Assembly (NCBI GenBank): GCA_030744095.1
Contig: JASLRF010000324.1
Coordinates: forward strand, 1 to 7,068
Origin: Pirellulaceae bacterium
GTDB lineage: Bacteria; Planctomycetota; Planctomycetia; Pirellulales; Pirellulaceae
Direction of reading: 5' to 3'
DNA: 7,068 nucleotides
The notes under the pieces are model-generated. The model was given only the letters and a program-made list of their open reading frames with translations. It was not told the DNA's origin and made no database searches. How positions within the stretch are numbered: the first letter of the stretch is position 1; each line of letters opens with the position of its first letter. Of the stretch, positions 1 through 5,200 are shown in pieces. The translations under genes were made by a program, and so were the position numbers.

Positions 1-182
1 AGTCCCTCGGCCTTTTCCCATTCGTGACGCTGCATCGCATCGATGCCACTTAATGAAAACTGCCGCGCTTCAACCACGTTGTCGGGAACCGGGTTGTGCT
101 TCAGCGTCGCGCACCCAGCAAGTCCGAACGTCAATCCGATACCCAATACGACGGCCACGACCACCTTGCCTGGTCCCGTCAT
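1..182 (-). CDS. TPR-type lipoprotein, N-terminal fragment (cut by window edge)
   Basis: Reading the minus strand from the ATG at 182-180 gives an open frame of 60 codons that runs off the left edge without a stop, so only the N-terminus is visible. It starts MTGPGKVVV, followed by a hydrophobic stretch and the lipobox L21-A22-G23-C24. This is a classic lipoprotein signal peptide, with Cys24 predicted to be lipidated after signal peptidase II cleavage. The residue after Cys is Ala, so no Asp retention signal is seen and outer-membrane or periplasmic placement is possible. The mature part contains GIDAMQRHEWEKAE, which resembles helix A of a tetratricopeptide repeat; planctomycete lipoproteins often begin this way before a TPR array. 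The start is supported by AGGAAG at 198-193, ten bases upstream, and by the signal peptide beginning exactly there. Lipoprotein nature is secure from sequence; TPR assignment is an inference from one partial repeat. The gene is transcribed divergently from the gene at 638. Confidence 0.85.
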   Translation of the reverse strand, partial: MTGPGKVVVAVVLGIGLTFGLAGCATLKHNPVPDNVVEARQFSLSGIDAMQRHEWEKAEG

Positions 183-637
183 GCTGGGGCGACTTCCTCG
201 CGACGCGGTGCTGGCCAGATGCGATTTGGTGTTACGAGTCAAACTGGCTTCCTTGCCACAAATGGGCTGTCGATCATGCGTGCCGTTAGAGAGTTCATCG
301 GCACGCTGAAATCGATATCGCAACTCGAAGCGGATCAAGACGTCGACGACTGTGACGCCTTCCTGCTTCCAGAACAGCAGTGGGGCTCGAAAACTATCAA
401 AAAGTCCTTTCTGCCACAATACTTACCTCGCATGAACTGGATGTGAAAACTGTTGCACACCATCAACTTAAAAGCTGCACGATCTCTACGGTGACGGGAG
501 GCCTTCGGACAAGGTCGAAATGGGCAACTTCAAGATTTGCGCTTCGAGAATTCACCAGCCGGTTCACCTTGAAACGGATGGTGCTACCATAGGTTTTCGA
601 CCTGCTACCAGCAAAGGAATCACCCTCGGGCTTTCCC
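183..637. other. Divergent intergenic region, no gene seen
   Basis: These 455 bases separate the start of the lipoprotein gene (minus) from the start of the 144-residue gene (plus), so promoters for both should lie here. On the minus strand TTGACT (242-237) is a fair -35 element, but no good -10 follows at 16-18 bases. On the plus strand TTCACC (563-568) and TACCAT (585-590) are 16 bases apart and form a weak candidate pair. Neither is convincing. Short open frames cross the region but show no recognisable protein, no consistent ribosome site and no signal sequence. No tRNA, repeat array or strong hairpin was found. Confidence 0.5.
193..198 (-). promoter_or_regulatory. Shine-Dalgarno site of the lipoprotein gene
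   Basis: The minus strand reads AGGAAG here, ten bases before the ATG at 182. The spacing is slightly long but usable. Together with the signal peptide it fixes the lipoprotein start. Confidence 0.5.
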
Positions 638-1072
638 ATGACCGCTGTCTTTGAAAATGCGCGAATCCGCTTTCTTTATCCCGAAAACTGGACGATTACC
701 GACGATGGCAACACGGACCCCCCTACGGTAACCGTCCAAAGCCCAAACAGCGGCTTCTGGACCTTAGTCATGTATTCGGATGACCACGAACCTGACGAAT
801 TGACAAACCAAGTCGTTTCGGCAATGGACGAAGAATATGAGGCTTTGGAATCGACTCCTACCACGTTGGACCTGGGGGGCGTCGTGGTGAGTGGTTACGA
901 GATGTACTTTTCCTGCCTTGATCTCGTTGTGAGTGCGAAGACCTTCGCCTTGCGCCACAACGACCTAACGCTACTGATTCTCTGGCAAGGGGAGAGTCGG
1001 GACTTTGACGAGCTTGAACTGATTTTTCGGGCCATTACGCAGGGAATGCTGCAATCCCACCGCGATGAATGA
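638..1072 (+). CDS. Conserved hypothetical protein, 144 aa, possible PsbP/DUF1795-like fold
   Basis: This is a complete frame from ATG to TGA. The protein is acidic, has no signal peptide or membrane segment, and is probably cytoplasmic. It opens with FENARIRFLYPENWTITDD, a pattern seen at the start of PsbP/Mog1/DUF1795-like proteins, where a short strand leads into 'YP.NW'. The middle holds SPNSGFWTLVMYS, and later come VVVSGYEMYFSCLDLVVSA and LTLLILWQGESRDFDELELIFRAIT, with strand-strand-helix character at the end. I associate the 'FW...CLDL...F' pattern with a small uncharacterised family in planctomycetes, from memory only. No catalytic motif is visible and I give no function. The ATG at 638 is the first in the frame. 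An AAGGA lies about 18 bases upstream, too far to be a normal Shine-Dalgarno site. The gene stands alone: divergent from the lipoprotein gene, with hairpins just after its stop and a terminator 370 bases further on. Confidence 0.8.
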   Translation: MTAVFENARIRFLYPENWTITDDGNTDPPTVTVQSPNSGFWTLVMYSDDHEPDELTNQVVSAMDEEYEALESTPTTLDLGGVVVSGYEMYFSCLDLVVSAKTFALRHNDLTLLILWQGESRDFDELELIFRAITQGMLQSHRDE

Positions 1073-1078
1073 ACCGCG

Positions 1079-1097
1079 TTTTGCAATTCTTGCAAAA
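1079..1097. repeat. AT-rich hairpin just after the stop codon
   Basis: TTTTGCAA (1079-1086) and TTGCAAAA (1090-1097) form a perfect 8-bp stem with a 3-base loop, starting six bases after the TGA of the 144-residue gene. It has no following T-run on the plus strand. It sits directly before a stronger GC-rich hairpin. Confidence 0.6.
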
Positions 1098-1104
1098 ACC
1101 AACG

Positions 1105-1133
1105 CCCTGAGACTGCACCACTGCGTCTCAGGG
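1105..1133. terminator. Strong hairpin in 3' region, terminator-like without plus-strand U-tract
   Basis: CCCTGAGAC (1105-1113) pairs perfectly with GTCTCAGGG (1125-1133). Inside, GCA pairs with TGC around a CCAC loop, leaving a single bulged T, so the stem is about 12 bp. It lies 33 bases after the stop of the 144-residue gene and could act as an RNA 3'-end stabiliser or an imperfect terminator. On the plus strand no T-tract follows. On the minus strand the stem is followed within a few bases by TTTTT, so it could stop leftward transcription, although no leftward gene is seen nearby. The structure is certain from the sequence; its role is inferred. Confidence 0.5.
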
Positions 1134-1445
1134 GCTGACTTCGCCGCCGCTTGGATCCGCCGATGATGGCAGTACATCTGGCTCGAATCAGGTCAATCCG
1201 AGCCGAATCGGTGTTATGCCGTTCTGGCCCACAGATACCGCGAACATTTATTCCGTTTTTTCTCAAGTTTGGTGGCCAATCGTCCGCAATGGTATGCAAC
1301 CTGCGAATAAAGAGATACTGAAGAGAAGGAGGGGTGCAGGGAAGTGAATCAGCCTGACATGGACGCACCGTAGATCTTAGTGCCACGTCGCCGGGGTATG
1401 GCGACATCGAGCCGAGACGGCAAAAGGCCATTTTTTGCGGTAAAG
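1134..1445. other. Intergenic region between hairpin and terminator; possible small RNA
   Basis: This stretch of about 310 bases has no supportable protein gene. It holds a small perfect hairpin, GTCGCC (1387-1392) with GGCGAC (1400-1405) around a 7-base loop, and a purine-rich run near 1321-1343 that includes AAGGAGG but leads to no credible reading frame. It ends at a strong rho-independent terminator. A non-coding RNA ending at that terminator is possible, but I see no clear promoter and recognise no known RNA family (not tRNA, and no SRP RNA or 6S RNA signature that I can identify). Confidence 0.3.
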
Positions 1446-1481
1446 GGCCCGTTTGGCAACATCGCCAAACGGGCCTTTTTT
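1446..1481 (+). terminator. Rho-independent terminator
   Basis: GGCCCGTTTGGC (1446-1457) pairs perfectly with GCCAAACGGGCC (1464-1475), giving a 12-bp stem with a 6-base loop (AACATC), followed by six T (1476-1481). Three A precede the stem, so pairing can extend into the T-run. This is a textbook intrinsic terminator in the plus direction. The nearest plus-strand gene ends 374 bases upstream, so the transcript it ends either has a very long 3' untranslated region or is an unannotated RNA. It insulates the winged-helix gene downstream. In the minus direction only a short TTT follows, so termination there would be weaker. Confidence 0.9.
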
Positions 1482-1508
1482 GTGCGTTCCCGAATCCTGG
1501 CCTGATGG

Positions 1509-1582
1509 TGAGGCTGTGCCTCAGACCGACGCGAGCTATCGCTCGGTTGCGGTGATCCGCTCCCCGACCAACCTGCGGTCGG
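1509..1582. repeat. Cluster of three short hairpins
   Basis: Three perfect stems follow one another: TGAGGC (1509-1514) with GCCTCA (1518-1523) around a TGT loop; CGAGC (1532-1536) with GCTCG (1541-1545) around TATC; and CCGACC (1564-1569) with GGTCGG (1577-1582) around a 7-base loop. They lie after the terminator and before the promoter of the winged-helix gene, outside any gene. The arrangement resembles REP/BIME-like intergenic palindromes, but only one copy is in the window, so repetition cannot be shown here. Confidence 0.45.
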
Positions 1583-1652
1583 TGCCCGTCGCTACAAACT
1601 TAACCCATTTGCAGAGCAACAGCTGATACAAGCCTGCTAGCAGATTCGCCCG

Positions 1653-1682
1653 TTGAGCGAATTGGGAGTGTTTCGCTATACT
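1653..1682 (+). promoter_or_regulatory. Candidate sigma-70 promoter of the winged-helix gene
   Basis: TTGAGC (1653-1658) and TATACT (1677-1682) match the -35 and -10 consensus at four and five of six positions, with an 18-base spacer. Transcription would start near 1689, leaving a leader of about 55 bases before the ATG at 1744. It is the best promoter match in the window and correctly placed, but it is unproven. Confidence 0.5.
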
Positions 1683-1730
1683 GTTGCGGTCACAGAAACT
1701 AGATTGGAATTGCCCACGCGAACGATTGTG

Positions 1731-1736
1731 AAGGAG
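1731..1736 (+). promoter_or_regulatory. Shine-Dalgarno site of the winged-helix gene
   Basis: AAGGAG lies seven bases before the ATG at 1744. This is near-consensus with ideal spacing and selects this ATG over the in-frame Met five codons later. Confidence 0.8.
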
Positions 1737-1743
1737 CGACACA

Positions 1744-1965
1744 ATGTCCACCGCCACCATGATTTCCGCGATTGACCAAATCGGTGAAACGGCGGGAGAA
1801 GTTTGGCAGTGCTTGGATCTGCAAGAAAGCATGTCAATGGCACAGCTGATCAAGTCGATCGATGCCCCACGAGACGTCACCATGCAGGCAGTCGGCTGGC
1901 TGGCACGCGAAGATAAAGTCGAGATCGATGAAACGACTCGTGGGCGGCAGATTCGCCTCAAGTAA
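1744..1965 (+). CDS. Small winged-helix protein, DUF2582-like
   Basis: This is a complete frame of 73 residues. The sequence IDQIGETAGEVWQCL (residues 10-24), followed by an 'MSMAQLIKSI' helix, then MQAVGWLAREDKVEI (about 47-61) and a C-terminal strand (RQIRLK), matches the pattern of the DUF2582 winged helix-turn-helix family: an 'iGetAG.vW..L' helix, a 'l.eL.k....' helix and 'a.GWLaREdKi'. Such proteins are stand-alone winged helices of about 65-80 residues, so the length is normal. The fold suggests nucleic-acid binding, but the family's target is unknown to me. No effector or metal site is visible. It is a single gene with its own promoter and Shine-Dalgarno site, preceded by a strong terminator. 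Downstream it converges on the giant minus-strand gene. The family call comes from recognised motifs, not a search. Confidence 0.88.
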   Translation: MSTATMISAIDQIGETAGEVWQCLDLQESMSMAQLIKSIDAPRDVTMQAVGWLAREDKVEIDETTRGRQIRLK

Positions 1966-1990
1966 GATCAGCGTTTCATGGCATTTCAGT

Positions 1991-2084
1991 TTGCCGGTAA
2001 GACGGAGCCGTACTCAGTCCATTCCACTGTCGGTGCAGATCGCCGACCTGCAGGACTGCGTGCCATAAGGAACTCAGCCGGCAA
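1991..2084. repeat. Nested inverted repeats between convergent genes
   Basis: Three pairs of complementary arms are nested in order. The outer pair is TTGCCGG (1991-1997) with CCGGCAA (2078-2084). The middle pair is CAGTCC (2015-2020) with GGACTG (2053-2058). The inner pair is GTCGGTG (2029-2035) with CGCCGAC (2041-2047), including one G-U pair and a 5-base loop. Together they could fold into one long, interrupted stem-loop. The element lies between the stop of the winged-helix gene (1965) and the stop of the giant gene (2204), where a two-way transcription end is expected. No T-run follows on either strand, so it is not a standard intrinsic terminator. The long gaps between arms mean chance pairing cannot be excluded. 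Confidence 0.35.
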
Positions 2085-2203
2085 TCCAACGCAACATCGG
2101 TTTCCCTACTGTGGCCTGACGACGGCAACGAAAGTAGCAGCCATACTCCGAGTACCTACTACTATAAGACACGCTCGCTCTGCGCGCAGAAGTGACCCAG
2201 GGC

Positions 2204-5200
2204 CTAGCGTGCCGTATCTTCATACAACGGCAAATGCCGGTAGGTCACTTCCAATGACAGCAGGTTCAGCGTCGTGACGTACAGGCGACCGGCGTGCGGG
2301 GCCCAAGTATCTGGAATCGGATTTCTCGGATCCCAGCTACCAGCCAACGGGCCATTCATTTCTTGTGAACCAACCAGCAGTGAATGCAGGCGATTGTTCC
2401 AATCACGCCAATGGTCACCACCCACGTGAAACATGACTTGCGTCGCGTAGTACCAATAGTACGTATCCCGTTGGGGTTCGCGGGTCGTGCCGATCTCCGG
2501 TAGATTTTCACGCAGGTAGTCGGCGCCTTTCATCATCTGCTGATGTTCGCGGCTCCATCCCGCATACAGTCGCATCAGCAGCCCAACTGACGTCATGGTC
2601 TTACTCGTTTTTCGTCCGTGGCGTTGCTCTTGGGTGTCCGGGGCATTCGGATTGTAGCGGAACATATGCGCCTGATCGCCCTGACCTTGGGCCGTTGACA
2701 GGAACGTCTCGAGTCGTACGAATGTCTCGTCAGGGACGCTCAAACCGGCCAGCCGCCCGCTTTTCAAGGCCATCATCATCCAACCTGAGACGGACGTATC
2801 CGATTCGGCACCCGGCGAGTACCGCCAACCACCACGCTGCCTGTGTTGCGAAGCGACAATAAAATCGATCGACTTTTGAGCTGGCTCGCGCAGTTCAGGA
2901 TCCTGGGTCATTCCATAGGCTTCACATAAGGCAATTGCTGCGATGCCATGACTGTACAGCCATACGCTGGCATTGGAACGATCATCCAGTGGCACGAACA
3001 GATCACCATCAGGGCGTTGGTTTGCCACCAAGAACCCGATGCCGGCCGAGACAACATCCGCATACTTGAACTCGCGATGGTTATAACCAGCGCCCTGGAA
3101 TGCCAGCATTGCTAGTCCCGTCGCGGCCGTATCGGAAACCAGCGCCACATTCTTGTCCAACGACTGGAGGCTCCAACTTCCGTCCGCCAACTGTTGGCGG
3201 ACGAGAAATGCCAGTCCGCGTTCGATCGCCTCTTCGGTTTGCGGCCCGAAGCCGCCGGCGGGTCCACCCGCCTGGTCATCGCTCATCCGTGAAGCGCGTT
3301 TACGAAATGACTCGGCAGCCACGACGGCGCTGGTGCTCAAACTAGGAACGCCACCAAAATCGCTCCGGCTAAACCGAGGACCCGTCGGTTGAACATTCGT
3401 GCTATCACGACGTGCTTGACGTGTGTTCACACCGACATCGATGGTTGGTTCAGCTCCCAGTCCGCCGGGTCCTTCAATCGTACCCAAATGAACGGGCAGC
3501 GCGCCGGACGACTGACGCGACATGGGCTGGATATTCGAGGCCATAGCCAACACGTCAGCGACGCCGTGATCGCGGGCCACAGACATTGGAATTTTCGAGG
3601 CCTCCGCAGTTGTCGCGGTGAGTGGTCCGGCCGTCATCCCACCCGCTTGTGATCTACTCAACGGTGCTGTCGCCAACTTTGCGCCACCCGCTGCGGGCCC
3701 CGCCTGGCTGCTCGGCGCACGCTGGCGCAATCCTATTGTCGTATCGGGACCGGCAGCAGTTCCCGCGACCGCCACATCGCCGTCCACCGCGCCAACGGGT
3801 GCCTGATTGGCCCGTGCGACAACGCCACCCACCGAACGCGACGGCGCCGTCGCCTGCGCTTCAATCGGTGTTCCGTCAGGGCTTCCGCCTGATTGGTTGA
3901 CACCCGCTACGGTCATCTCGACCGACGGCAGGTTCGCGGCAAATGCCCGGCTTGTCACAGATCGAGCAGGCGAAGATGTGCCACCACCTGGCGTGGCTTG
4001 TCCCGTTTTGGCAGCCGCTGCCTCGGCCCGCTGCATGGTCGCCGCACCGATCGTCGCACCACCCAAACCGCCTCCTGTCGTTACCGCCGCCACGGCGGTC
4101 ACGGCTATGCTCGAGGCTGGTGCCGCCGCCGGGCTCGAACGGGAAACGGCTCCAGCCGTGGAAGCAGCCTCGGCAATTGCTCCAGCGTTGGGCTCGCCGC
4201 TGCTGCCGGGTTGCCCACCAGCTGACCCAACTTGTGGCGACACGACCGGTGCAGAAACCGCGAGCTGTGGTGCTCCACCAACGGCGCTACGTGCAAGCCT
4301 CTTGGCTTTTTCTTCTTCGTCCTCTTCGCCACCTGCCATGGCCGCAATCTGTTCCGGGGCATCACGTGCTGCACCACCGGCCCGCGCCACCGATGGAGCG
4401 GAGACCAGATCGTCAGCTTGAGACGTTCCTGCGGCGACTTCCGATGCCGCGGCGGTCGGGCTGCCCGCGGCTGGAGCCGCACCACCCGCTTCGCCGCGAG
4501 ACGCAACGGTGAGGGACGGTTCAACGTCTTGCGCGGCGGGTCGACCTCCGTCACTACCCGCTACCGGCGAAGGCGTCTGAGCAGCGACGTTGGTGGCGAG
4601 CGCGGGAGCTGCCGAAGCACCGGCGCGCGAGCGAGCCACTTGCTGTGACATGCTCTCCTGGTTCAACTCGGGTTGCCCTCCTCCTGACGCGCGACTAACG
4701 CCGCCTTCATCCACCACGCGCGTCGGTCCTGTATCTACGTCGATGTTTCCCGCAGCTGCGGTCGCCTGGGCCGGACTTGCGTTCGAGTCAGCCCGTGCTA
4801 ACGCAGAACTCGCACTGGCATTCACTTCCGTCGGGGTGTCGCTGCCCCGCGATGTCGCAACGTGATCCGTGGCCGATAACGATGCTTGGGGACGATCAGC
4901 GCCTGCCATAGAGCTGCGTGCAAGGGCTGGTGCCATCGGCGAGAGCGCGGCACCTTCAGGCGTATTTTGCGTCGCTTGTGCGCGGCGCGCCGATCCTGAA
5001 GAAACCAACGAAGGACTATCATTGGCTGCGAGTGAACGATCCATGTTCGAGGACTGTCCGATGCCGGCAGTACCAGCCAATGAACGGGTAATGGCCATTC
5101 TGGAGGCTGCCGGACTTGGTTGACCGGCTCCCTCGGACGTTGCTCGGGGAGCGTTTGTTGCCGTCAAATTGGACGACGGTGCGCGGCTGGCAGTGCTTCG

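Noticed and set aside
96..446. Plus-strand open frame of 116 codons
   Set aside because: It overlaps the lipoprotein signal-peptide region on the opposite strand, has no ribosome site and shows no recognisable protein features.
1321..1375. AAGGAGG followed by a nine-codon GTG frame, possible leader peptide
   Set aside because: Spacing to the GTG is long and there is no regulated gene downstream before the terminator.
895..1431. Minus-strand open frame of 178 codons
   Set aside because: It runs antisense to the end of the 144-residue gene and through the hairpins; its composition (Arg/Ser/Cys-rich, no motifs) is that of a chance frame.
1536..1961. Minus-strand open frame of 141 codons
   Set aside because: It is antisense to the whole winged-helix gene, which has clear family motifs, a promoter and a Shine-Dalgarno site.
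2179..2190. Perfect 12-base palindrome TCTGCGCGCAGA near the giant gene's stop
   Set aside because: It has no loop and no T-run, so it is not a terminator; a palindrome this short could be chance or a protein site.
1978..2277. Plus-strand open frame of 99 codons
   Set aside because: It runs antisense into the conserved C-terminus of the giant gene, lacks a ribosome site and covers the inverted-repeat element.
4310..4332. TTC/TCC-rich tract suggesting a microsatellite
   Set aside because: It encodes the EEDEEE patch of the giant protein; the repeat is imperfect and too short for a slippage locus.
3807..4421. Plus-strand open frame of 204 codons inside the giant gene
   Set aside because: It is the antisense shadow of the Ala/Ser/Gly-rich linker; GC-rich biased codons keep other frames free of stops. 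The same applies to the other long frames between 3600 and 6750 on both strands.
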